Of a stretch of 64,000 nt of DNA, positions 40,448 through 48,924 are shown piece by piece (within the stretch, counting starts at the first letter, position 1; each line of letters begins with the position of its first letter). This DNA is from Streptomonospora litoralis (GTDB taxonomy: Bacteria > Actinomycetota > Actinomycetes > Streptosporangiales > Streptosporangiaceae). The stretch is taken from positions 1,421,101-1,485,100 of the forward strand of contig NZ_CP036455.1 in assembly GCF_004323735.1 (NCBI RefSeq), written 5' to 3'. Position numbers and translations under genes: made by a program. The notes under the pieces are model-generated. The model made no database searches. It had not been told where the DNA came from and was given only the letters and a program-made list of their open reading frames with translations.

Positions 40448-43400
40448 ATGCCGGGTATCTCCGCGGCGGATGCTGCGCGTGCCGAATACCTGTCCGAACG
40501 GATCCGCGCCGGCGCAGCCGGAACAGGGACGGCTTCCTCACGATGCCCGGACGAATGGAAGCGGTCGGCGTTTCCGGACGACGAGATCTTCGAGCGCTAC
40601 CTCGCGTCGCACGGGACGACCGAGACCACCGTGGCCTGTGTCCTGCACAGTGCCCCGCCCGCCCGGGAAAACCTCCCGGAGTGGGCGCGCGAACTGAACG
40701 CGGTCGTCGGCGGGCAGGACGCGACTCCCGCACACGAGGGCATCGAGGCGGTCGTCCTCGGCACCCCCTACGCCCCCGCCCCTTTCAGCGGACTCCTCGC
40801 CCGCTTCACCGGCTCCGCCATGGCCGCTGTCGGCGACGCGGCGGCCGACGCGGGCAGCGACGCCGGCCCGCAGACGCGGCTGTACGCCGAACTCGAAACG
40901 TCGCTGGCATCGCGCCTCGCCGGCATCACATTCCGGGCGCTCATCGCCGACCTGCACCGGTGCCGCAAGCAGGGTGAACTGCGCGGGGAAACCCCCGAAC
41001 TCCGATACGCCGACTACAACGAGCGCCTGCTCAACAGCCCGTCCCACCTCACCCGGCTCTTCTCCGCCTATCCTGTGCTGGGCCGGCTGCTGATCGAGGC
41101 CCGCGCCGCATGGGTGCGGCACGTCCGCGAACTCCTCGACCGCGTGCGCACGGACCGCCCGGAGTTGTACGCACGGGGATGGATCGACGCGCCCGACTCG
41201 CCGCTCGTCTCGGTGCAGGCCGACTCCGGCGACACCCACGACGGCGGGCGCTCCGTCGTCGTCTGCGAGTTCGAGCACGGCCGGCGGCTGGTCTACAAGC
41301 CGCGCTCGGTCGCGCTGGACGCCCTTTACGAGCGAGCCGTCGCCTTCGTCGACGACCGCAGCCCGAACCGGCCCCTCATGGCCCCCCGGGTCCTTGAACG
41401 GGACGGCTACGGGTGGACCGGATTCGTCGAGCACCGGCAGTGCGCCCCGGACCGGTTGCCGGACTACTATCGCGCGGTGGGCTCCTCTGTGGCCCTGGCG
41501 TACTTCCTCGGCGCGAGTGACGTCCACATGGAGAACGCCGTGGCCTGCGGGCCGCACAGCGTCATCGTCGACCTGGAGAGCCTGCTGCAGAACAGGGAGG
41601 CCGCCGGCGGCCGACAGACCGCTTTCGCCCGGGCGAAGAGCCTGTTGAACAACAGCGTGCTCGGTATCGGCTACCTGCCGATGCGCACCGGCAACGGCGA
41701 GGATCAGCAGGCGACGGACGTCAGCGTGATCGGCGGCGGCCTGGACGACGGCACCGAGGTCGCCGCGCCCATCCTGACCGAGGTCCGCACCGACCGGATG
41801 GCGGTCGGCCGGGGCCGCAGCCGCATGGGGGCGGCCGGCAACCAGCCCGCCGATCCCGGCTTCCTGCGCCCTGCCGACCACGCCCCGGCGATCGCCGACG
41901 GCTTCAGAGAGGTCTACGATCTCATCGCCGCCGACCGAGACGGTTTCGCCGCCGCCCTCGGCGACACCGCCGGAATCCCCACACGCCACCTGCTCAGACC
42001 GACACACCTCTACGGCAGATTCCTCTACGAGAGCTGCCACCCCCGCTACCTGCAATCCGCCCTGGACCGCGAGCACCTGTTCGACCGCCTGTGGGCGACG
42101 ACACTGCGGCAGCCGGAGCTCACCACAGGGGTGGCCTCGGAGATCCGCCAACTGCTGCGCCACGATGTCCCGAAATTCACGGCGCCGGTGGATGGCACCG
42201 CGCTGCAGGACGAAACCGGGATCGTCGATGCGCACCACTTCTCCGCGACGGCCGTCTTCGCCGTGCACGACCGGTTGCGGCAGACGGGCGAAGCCGATCG
42301 CGCCTGGCATGTGCGCATCATCGACGAGTCGATGTCCACACTCGGCGCGCGCGACCACGCCGGCCAGGCGGCTCGGCCCCTCACCCCCCGATCGGCGCAG
42401 GACCGCAGCCCCCGGGAGACGGCGCCGCGGGCACGCGCAGCCGCCGAGGAGGTGCTGCGGGACCTCGACGCGACCCGCCTCGACGGGGCCGACGGTCGCG
42501 ACTGCACCTGGGTCGGGATCAGCCCGGCCGCCTTCGACGGAGCCGGGTTCGAGTACCGGCCGCTGTCGCCGATGCTCTTCGAGGGTCTGGCCGGGATGGC
42601 ACTCGCCTACACCTACGCCTCCTCGGTTCTGGGAACCGACGGCTACCTCGACACCGCACGCCGCTGCATCCGGCCGGTTTCGGCGTTCGTGGAAGACCGG
42701 TGTGCGATGAGCACCCCGCCGAACGAGCCGGTCGGGGCCTACAGCGGATACACCGGCGCTCTCTACGCCCTGCTGCACTACTCGGCGGCCGTCGGCGGCG
42801 ACCCCGAGACCGATGCGCTGATCCGCAAGTCGGTGCGCCTCATCCCGGACATGGCCGAGCAGGACAGCTACCACGACCTCGGGGCGGGAGCGGCGGGTGC
42901 CGCGCTCGTCTGCCTGCGGCTCTACCACCACTACGGCGACGAACACCTGCTCGACCTCGCACGCGACACGGCGCAGGGCGTCGCCTCCCGGGCGCGTGCA
43001 GACGGCCGCGCCCTGGCGTGGCCGACCGACGTCGACGGCGGACACCTGGGCGGCATGGCGCACGGCGCCTCCGGTATCGGCTGGGCACTCATCGAGGTCG
43101 GCACCGCTGCCGGTGACGAGGAGCTGACCGATGCCGGCTACCGGGCACTGGCCTTCGACACCGACCGCTTCGACACCGGCCGCGGCTGGCCCGACCTCCG
43201 CCGCGAGGTGCGCGGCCGGTCCGCGTTCCCTGTCCAGTGGTGCCACGGCGCGGTCGGTATCGGACTGGTCCGCGAACTCTGCCACCGCATGCACCCCGAC
43301 GCGGAGCTGGCGGCGGAGGCGGACGCGGCGGTGGCCGCAGTTGCGAAGACGGGGGTGCCGCCGAACGACTCCCTCTGCCACGGGACGCTGGGCGCCCGCG

Positions 43401-43636
43401 AACTTCTGCACGCGGCGTCCCAGCGGTCCGTCCGGGCGCAGGAGGCCGAAGACGGCCTCAACAGCACCATCCTCGACCGGTTCGAACGCAAGGAGGCGGC
43501 CATCGGAATCGCCGGCACCGAAGCGGACTCGCCCGGCCTGATGCTGGGATCCGCCGGATTCGTCCTCGGACTGCTGCGCATGGCGGCACCCCGCAGTGTT
43601 CCGTCGGTGCTGTCCCTCGAGGGGCCGAGCCGCTGA
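40448..43636 (+). CDS. lanM: Class II lanthipeptide synthetase LanM
   Basis: 1062 residues, normal for LanM. The N-terminal dehydratase has the kinase-like VVCEFEHGRRLVYKPRSVAL (Lys284), FLGASDVHMENAV (catalytic Asp358) and IVDLESLLQ. It phosphorylates and then eliminates from Ser/Thr. The C-terminal cyclase (from about residue 690) has the LanC zinc ligands in QWCHGAVG (Cys932) and LCHGTLG (Cys977, His978), plus GGHLGGMAHGASGIGWAL. It therefore makes both dehydrations and all (methyl)lanthionine rings of the upstream precursor. Its stop overlaps the exporter start (TGATG). Confidence 0.97.
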   Translation: MPGISAADAARAEYLSERIRAGAAGTGTASSRCPDEWKRSAFPDDEIFERYLASHGTTETTVACVLHSAPPARENLPEWARELNAVVGGQDATPAHEGIEAVVLGTPYAPAPFSGLLARFTGSAMAAVGDAAADAGSDAGPQTRLYAELETSLASRLAGITFRALIADLHRCRKQGELRGETPELRYADYNERLLNSPSHLTRLFSAYPVLGRLLIEARAAWVRHVRELLDRVRTDRPELYARGWIDAPDSPLVSVQADSGDTHDGGRSVVVCEFEHGRRLVYKPRSVALDALYERAVAFVDDRSPNRPLMAPRVLERDGYGWTGFVEHRQCAPDRLPDYYRAVGSSVALAYFLGASDVHMENAVACGPHSVIVDLESLLQNREAAGGRQTAFARAKSLLNNSVLGIGYLPMRTGNGEDQQATDVSVIGGGLDDGTEVAAPILTEVRTDRMAVGRGRSRMGAAGNQPADPGFLRPADHAPAIADGFREVYDLIAADRDGFAAALGDTAGIPTRHLLRPTHLYGRFLYESCHPRYLQSALDREHLFDRLWATTLRQPELTTGVASEIRQLLRHDVPKFTAPVDGTALQDETGIVDAHHFSATAVFAVHDRLRQTGEADRAWHVRIIDESMSTLGARDHAGQAARPLTPRSAQDRSPRETAPRARAAAEEVLRDLDATRLDGADGRDCTWVGISPAAFDGAGFEYRPLSPMLFEGLAGMALAYTYASSVLGTDGYLDTARRCIRPVSAFVEDRCAMSTPPNEPVGAYSGYTGALYALLHYSAAVGGDPETDALIRKSVRLIPDMAEQDSYHDLGAGAAGAALVCLRLYHHYGDEHLLDLARDTAQGVASRARADGRALAWPTDVDGGHLGGMAHGASGIGWALIEVGTAAGDEELTDAGYRALAFDTDRFDTGRGWPDLRREVRGRSAFPVQWCHGAVGIGLVRELCHRMHPDAELAAEADAAVAAVAKTGVPPNDSLCHGTLGARELLHAASQRSVRAQEAEDGLNSTILDRFERKEAAIGIAGTEADSPGLMLGSAGFVLGLLRMAAPRSVPSVLSLEGPSR

Positions 43637-45390
43637 TGAGCGATCAGGTGGAGTGGCGGGTGCGGGACCACCTGCGGCCGCACCGGCGGAGGCTGGCCGC
43701 GGTGCTCGTGCTCACGATCGTGTCGAGCGCCCTCATGCTCGCCCAGCCCATGCTGCTGAGCCGGCTCGTCGGCACACTGACCGACGCCGGTGCCGCCGTC
43801 CTTCCCCCCGCCGCGCTGCTCGTGGCGGCAGCTCTGGGCGGGGCGCTGCTGGGCGCCTGGCGCACCTACCTGCTGCAGAGCACGGGCGAGGAGTTCATCC
43901 TCGGGCTGCGCAAGGCGCTGTACCGGCGGCTGCTGCGGCTGCGGGCCGCGGAGTACGACGAACGGTCCAGCGGAGACCTGCTGTCGCGGCTGGGTACCGA
44001 CACCACGGTGCTCCGCTCCGCGCTCACCTCCGGGATGTTCTCCCTGGTGTCGGCGGGGCTGACGATCGCCGGCGCGGTCGTGCTGATGGCCTACATCAGC
44101 CCGGTGCTGTTCGGGGCCGCCATGGCTTCGCTGCTCATCGGTGCCGCAGTGGTCTTCAGCATGGGCGGGGCCGTCCGCAGGGCCAGCACGCAGGCCCAGA
44201 CCAACGTCGGCCTGATGACGGTGGCGATGGAACGGGCGCTGTCGGCCGTGCGCACCATCAGGGCCTGCGAAGGCACCGAACGGGAAGTCGCCGAGCTCGA
44301 CAGCGCCGCGACGCGGGCGCGCGACTCCGGGGTGCGCATCGCCGCCCTGCAAGCCATGGCCTCCCCGGCGATCGCCACCAGCGCACAGATCGGGCTCATG
44401 CTGGTGCTCGTCCTGGGCGGCTACCGCGTCGCCGCGGGGCACCTGGAGCTGGGCGACCTCGCGGCCTTCATGATGTACATGTTCATGCTGATCACGCCGG
44501 TCGTCCAAGCGGCGTCGGGATACACCCAGGTGCAGGCGGGCCTGGCGGCGCTCGACCGCGTCCGGGAGATCCTGAAGCTGCCCGAGGAGGCGGCCGACGA
44601 GCCCGGCACCGGCGGCGGACCCATCGCGCCCGCCACACCCGCCGCGCCGCTGATCGAGTTCGCATCGGTCACGCTGACCTACCCCAACGGGGTCACGGCG
44701 CTGCGCGACGTCGACCTGGCCATCGCAGCCGGCAGCCGGGTGGCGATCGTCGGACTCTCCGGGTCCGGAAAGTCGACCGTGCTGTCCCTGATCGAGCGCT
44801 TCTACACCGCGGATTCCGGTACCGTCCGCTTCCGCGGGCACGACGTCGCCGAACTTCCGCGCTCGAGCATCCGCTCCCAGATCGCCTACGTGGAGCAGGA
44901 CGCCCCCCTCATCGCGGGCACCATCGCCCGCAACCTGCGGCTGGGGCGACCGGACGCCGCCGCCGAACGGATGGCCGCGGCGTTGCGCGGGGCCGGTCTC
45001 GACGAGTTCGCCGAATCCGGCGGGGAAGTGGGCGGACGCAGTGTCGGCGACGGCGGCGCACTGCTCTCGGGAGGCCAGCGGCAGCGCCTGACCTGGGCGC
45101 GGGCCCTGCTCATGGAACGCCCACTGCTCGTGCTGGACGAGCCGACGGCCAGCGTCGACGCCCGCACCGAGGGGCTGCTGCAGGACGCTCTGGACAACGT
45201 CCCCTCCGGTACGACCACCATCGTCGTCGCGCACAGGCTCGCGACGGTGATGGGCGCGGACCGGATCATCGTCATGGACCAGGGGCGCGTGGTCGACTCC
45301 GGAACCCATGAAGAGCTGCTGGACCGCAACGACCTCTACCGTGAGTTGGCGTCCCGGCAGATGCTCGCAGCAGACGCGGTGCGCGGTTGA
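43636..45390 (+). CDS. lanT: Lanthipeptide ABC exporter without peptidase domain
   Basis: 584 residues: an N-terminal six-helix ABC membrane domain (LAAVLVLTIVSSALMLAQPM and later MFSLVSAGLTIAGAVVLMAY) fused to an ATPase. The ATPase has Walker A (GLSGSGKST), the signature LLSGGQRQRLTWARAL, Walker B (LLVLDEPTASVD) and VAHRLATV. The C39 peptidase domain common on class II LanT proteins is absent, so the leader must be removed by a separate, non-clustered protease. As in actagardine-type loci, transport of leader-bearing or mature peptide is possible. It overlaps lanM by one base and ends before a strong terminator. Confidence 0.93.
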   Translation: MSDQVEWRVRDHLRPHRRRLAAVLVLTIVSSALMLAQPMLLSRLVGTLTDAGAAVLPPAALLVAAALGGALLGAWRTYLLQSTGEEFILGLRKALYRRLLRLRAAEYDERSSGDLLSRLGTDTTVLRSALTSGMFSLVSAGLTIAGAVVLMAYISPVLFGAAMASLLIGAAVVFSMGGAVRRASTQAQTNVGLMTVAMERALSAVRTIRACEGTEREVAELDSAATRARDSGVRIAALQAMASPAIATSAQIGLMLVLVLGGYRVAAGHLELGDLAAFMMYMFMLITPVVQAASGYTQVQAGLAALDRVREILKLPEEAADEPGTGGGPIAPATPAAPLIEFASVTLTYPNGVTALRDVDLAIAAGSRVAIVGLSGSGKSTVLSLIERFYTADSGTVRFRGHDVAELPRSSIRSQIAYVEQDAPLIAGTIARNLRLGRPDAAAERMAAALRGAGLDEFAESGGEVGGRSVGDGGALLSGGQRQRLTWARALLMERPLLVLDEPTASVDARTEGLLQDALDNVPSGTTTIVVAHRLATVMGADRIIVMDQGRVVDSGTHEELLDRNDLYRELASRQMLAADAVRG

Positions 45391-45399
45391 GACGGCTCG

Positions 45400-45434
45400 C
45401 CCCCGGGCCCTTTCCGGCGGGAAGGGCCCGGGGG
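45400..45434. terminator. Bidirectional terminator between convergent transporter genes
   Basis: CCCCCGGGCCCTT (45400-45412) and AAGGGCCCGGGGG (45422-45434) are perfect complements with a nine-base loop. It is positioned ten bases after the exporter stop and 40 bases from the end of the convergent FtsX permease gene. Confidence 0.85.
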
Positions 45435-45473
45435 AGGCGGATCCGGCCGCGTCGACCGGCCGCTCCGGTAGGC

Positions 45474-47909
45474 TCACGCGCGGCTCAACCCTTCGGCGGG
45501 AGCGGTCTTCGCGATCTGCCGGGCCGGTACCAGGCTCGCGGCCACACCGGCGACCACCGCCACCGCCACGACGATCCCGAACCGGGCCCAGGGGATCTCC
45601 ACCACGAGGGGGGCCTGCGCACCGACGACCGCGTCGACGCCGACGAGCCCGTAGGGCAGGCCGAGCGCGAGACCGGTCAACGCCCCCACCAGGGAGATCA
45701 CCACCGCCTCGATCGCCAGCGTCGCGCCCAGTCGCCGGCGGGTCAGTCCCAAAGCTCGCAGTAGCGCCGATTCCCGCTGCCGCTCCAGCACGGACAGCCC
45801 CAGCGTGTTGACCACACCGATCACGGCGATCACCACGGTGATGAGCAGCATCGCCACCGCCAGGTTGAGCAGTATGTCCAGCACTTCCGCGATGTCGCGG
45901 CGCTCGCTCACCGAGCCGGCGATGACGAGGTCGGCATCCGCCGCGGCCACGCGGCTCATGGCCGTTCCCAACGCGTTGCGGTCGGCGTCCTCGGCCGCGA
46001 TGCCCCAGACCATGTGCCGCCGGGTGTCGGTTGCCAGGCCGGCCAGGATCTCACTGCGCACGACCGGGATACCGGCCCCCGAGACGCTCGCGAGGTTGGA
46101 GGCGCGCACCGTGAACCGCTGTGTTTCACCGCCCGCGGACACCGACACGCTGTCGCCGCCCGCCAGGCCCGCCTCGGTGAGGGTGTCCTGGGAAACCAGC
46201 ATCACCGGCCCGCCGCCGGCTGCGCCCAGCGGCTCGACGTCCACCGCGGCGCGCATGCCCGGCGCGACACCCGCCACGGTGATCTCCCCGAGAGCCGGCG
46301 AGGAGAACCGGGCAGTCTCGATCGGTTCGACGCGGACGAGCCCGTCGATCCCCGAGACCTGCTCGACGATCCTCTCCGATACCGCGCCGTCGGAGGCGCG
46401 GGCGCTGACGTCCACCGGATAGCGGTTGCGCAGGTCGTTGTCGACCGTGGCCTGGCCGGTCTGCGCGGCGACGAAGAGCGCGACGATCAGCGCCGTGCCC
46501 AGGACCAGGGTGAGCGTGGTCGTCGCCGCCCGCCCGGCGTTGCGGCGCAGGTTGGCGCCCGCCAACTCGGCGGTACCGCCCCAGCCGCGCAGCAGTCGTT
46601 CGATGAGCGGGAACAGTCGGGCGAGCACCGGTTTCAGGACGAACAGCAGTGCGACCGCGGAAAGGAAGCCGCCGGCCAGCGCGAGCGGCAGCGACCCCGA
46701 CACGGCGCCGAACGCCATGGTGCCCCCGCCGAGCACGACGACGGCCACGCCGGCGAGCAGCCCGATCCGCGATCGGCCCGGATCGGCTGTCGCGGCGGTT
46801 GCCATCGCTTCGATGGGCGGGATCGATGCGGCTCGCCGTGCGGGCAGCCATGCCGCGCACATGGTGGCCGCCACTCCCACCAGGAACGCGCCAATCAGGG
46901 CCACCGGATCGACGCGCAGACCGCCGCCCGTGAGTGACATCAGCGAAGCGCCCAGGTAGCCCGCGCCCACACCGAGTGCCACGCCGAGCAGCGAGCCGAC
47001 CGACCCCACCAGGGCGGCCTCGGTGAGCACCAGCCGGCGCACCTGCGTCTGCTCGGCCCCGATGAGGCGGAGTAGTGCGGTATCGCGGCGGCGCTGCGCC
47101 ATCAGGATGGTGAAGGTGTTCCCGATGACCATCGCGGCCGCCAGCAGGGAGATCAGCGCGAAGGCGAGGAGTATGTATTCCAGCTGCTGGGAGCCGCCGG
47201 CGAACCGTTCGGCGGCCAGCTCGGCCTGCCGCTCGGCGGAGTTCACCGAATAGCCGCCGGGCAGAGCCGACTCCAGTTGCGCGACCGCCTCGTCGATCGA
47301 GGCGCGGTCGGCGACCTCGACAAGGGCGTTGGAGGGCGCGGAGCCCGTGAAGAAGTCCGTGGAGGCGTAGAACCGGTACTGCACACCGGTCAACGGCCGG
47401 AAGCCCACATCGGCGGCGCCGACGACGCGCACCGTCCGCGGTTGTCCGGAAACGACGACCTCGGCCCGGGAACCGACCGACAACCCCGCATCCTCCAGGG
47501 TCCCCGTATCGGCGAGGACTTCGTCGGGCGCGGACGGCCAGCGTCCTCGGGCGAGGTCGAACCACCGCAGCCCGGGGGCGTCGGCGACGCTGTACACGTT
47601 GGTGGTCGCTCGCTGCTCCGACGTCACCAGCTGCACGGTACGTGCGTACATCGGCGCCACGGCGGACACCGTGGAACCGTCCTCGATCGGTCGGTACCAG
47701 TCGGGGTCCTCCTGCGCGTCGGGGCCCGGTTGCACGACGACGTCGGCCTGCGTCAGCGGCGCCGCCGCGGTCGCCCGTAGACCCGCGGAGGAGGTGGAGG
47801 CGAACACGGCGGTGGCGGCCAGGAAGGCCACGCCCAGCGTGATGGCGATGAGGATGGCGACGAGGCGGGCGGGGTAGGTGCGGATCTGCGCCCAGACGGA
47901 GGCGAGCAT
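45474..47909 (-). CDS. FtsX-like ABC permease, possible lanthipeptide immunity
   Basis: 811 residues from ATG 47909, overlapping the ATPase stop by one base (TGATG). The N-terminus [20 protein letters not shown] enters a membrane helix. Two FtsX blocks follow: YILLAFALISLLAAAMVIGN with ILMAQRRRDTALLRLIGAEQ, and ILLNLAVAMLLITVVIAVIG with VLERQRESALLRALGLTRRR. Large extracytoplasmic domains sit between helices, as in MacB/LolC/BceB-like exporters. Convergence with the lanthipeptide operon makes it a candidate immunity or self-resistance pump. However, it belongs to a different class from the usual LanFEG transporters, so the link is only positional. Confidence 0.92.
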   Translation of the reverse strand: MLASVWAQIRTYPARLVAILIAITLGVAFLAATAVFASTSSAGLRATAAAPLTQADVVVQPGPDAQEDPDWYRPIEDGSTVSAVAPMYARTVQLVTSEQRATTNVYSVADAPGLRWFDLARGRWPSAPDEVLADTGTLEDAGLSVGSRAEVVVSGQPRTVRVVGAADVGFRPLTGVQYRFYASTDFFTGSAPSNALVEVADRASIDEAVAQLESALPGGYSVNSAERQAELAAERFAGGSQQLEYILLAFALISLLAAAMVIGNTFTILMAQRRRDTALLRLIGAEQTQVRRLVLTEAALVGSVGSLLGVALGVGAGYLGASLMSLTGGGLRVDPVALIGAFLVGVAATMCAAWLPARRAASIPPIEAMATAATADPGRSRIGLLAGVAVVVLGGGTMAFGAVSGSLPLALAGGFLSAVALLFVLKPVLARLFPLIERLLRGWGGTAELAGANLRRNAGRAATTTLTLVLGTALIVALFVAAQTGQATVDNDLRNRYPVDVSARASDGAVSERIVEQVSGIDGLVRVEPIETARFSSPALGEITVAGVAPGMRAAVDVEPLGAAGGGPVMLVSQDTLTEAGLAGGDSVSVSAGGETQRFTVRASNLASVSGAGIPVVRSEILAGLATDTRRHMVWGIAAEDADRNALGTAMSRVAAADADLVIAGSVSERRDIAEVLDILLNLAVAMLLITVVIAVIGVVNTLGLSVLERQRESALLRALGLTRRRLGATLAIEAVVISLVGALTGLALGLPYGLVGVDAVVGAQAPLVVEIPWARFGIVVAVAVVAGVAASLVPARQIAKTAPAEGLSRA

Positions 47910-48658
47910 CAGACCTCCTCCAGCTGCTTCATCGATGCGAGGATCCCGTCGGTGGTGGGCTGCTCGATGCGGCCGTGGACCGCGCCGTCGGCGAGCATCA
48001 GGACCTGGTCGGCGTAGGTGGCGGCGACGGGATCGTGGGTGACCATGACGATCGTCTGGCCCATTTCCACACAGGCGGAACGCAGCCGCGTTAGCAACTC
48101 CCGGCCCGCCGCGATGTCCAGGGCGCCGGTGGGCTCGTCGGCGAAGATCACCGCCGGTTCGGTCAGCAGCGCACGCGCGATCGCGACGCGCTGCTGCTGG
48201 CCGCCGGACAGCTCACCGGGCCGGTGGGAAAGCCGGTCGGCGATCCCGAGATCTGCGACGATTCGGTCGAACAGCGCCTGGTCCGGGCGCCGCTTGGACA
48301 GTTTCAGAGGCAGCAGGATGTTCTGCTCGGCGGTGAACGTCGGCAGCAGGTTGAACGCCTGGAAGATGAAGCCGATCCGATTCCGCCGTATTCGGGTCCG
48401 AGATCGGTCGTCCATGTGGGTCAGGTCGGCGCCGTCCAGCACCACCCGCCCCTCTGTCGGCGCGTCCAGCCCCGCGAGCAGGTGCATCAGTGTGGATTTC
48501 CCGGATCCGGACGGCCCCATGACAGCGGTGAACCCTCCGCGGGAGAAGCCCACGGAGATCCGGTCGACGGCCGTGACCGCAGCCTCACCCGCACCGTAGC
48601 GTTTGACCAGATCGACCGCTTCGAGCACGGGAGCGGAGCCGGGTTCGGTTGTGCTCAT
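47909..48658 (-). CDS. ABC transporter ATP-binding protein (MacB/LolD type)
   Basis: 249 residues from ATG 48658 (AAAGGGCGG upstream). Walker [11 protein letters not shown]-loop [13 protein letters not shown], signature [16 protein letters not shown], Walker [14 protein letters not shown]-loop VMVTHDP. It is co-transcribed with, and translationally coupled to, the FtsX permease downstream. It resembles the ATPase at 32305-33114 in its motifs, so the window carries two related exporter systems. Confidence 0.94.
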   Translation of the reverse strand: MSTTEPGSAPVLEAVDLVKRYGAGEAAVTAVDRISVGFSRGGFTAVMGPSGSGKSTLMHLLAGLDAPTEGRVVLDGADLTHMDDRSRTRIRRNRIGFIFQAFNLLPTFTAEQNILLPLKLSKRRPDQALFDRIVADLGIADRLSHRPGELSGGQQQRVAIARALLTEPAVIFADEPTGALDIAAGRELLTRLRSACVEMGQTIVMVTHDPVAATYADQVLMLADGAVHGRIEQPTTDGILASMKQLEEV

Positions 48659-48924
48659 ACCGCCCTTTCCCATCGGTAGGCGAAAAGGTTCGGCGGCAAC
48701 TTTAGGGAGCGGGACGCGCGGACCTAACCGCCCTTGGGTACCGTCCCCATCCCACTTTCGATGGTGTCGGCACGCCCGGGTGGGACCGGCTGCTGCGGGG
48801 GTCTGCGGGGCCGCGTCGCCGGATCCGGTCGGGGCTGCTGCTGCGGCGCCGCTCCTTCTCGGAAAGCAGCACGGTTCTGATAGGGCGGAATCGAAAACGC
48901 CCGCCCGTGCCGGAGGAGACGCCG

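Noticed and set aside
40538..43411. Long minus-strand open frame opposite LanM
   Set aside because: LanM has clear catalytic and zinc motifs in the plus strand. The antisense frame shows no motif and has shadow-type composition.
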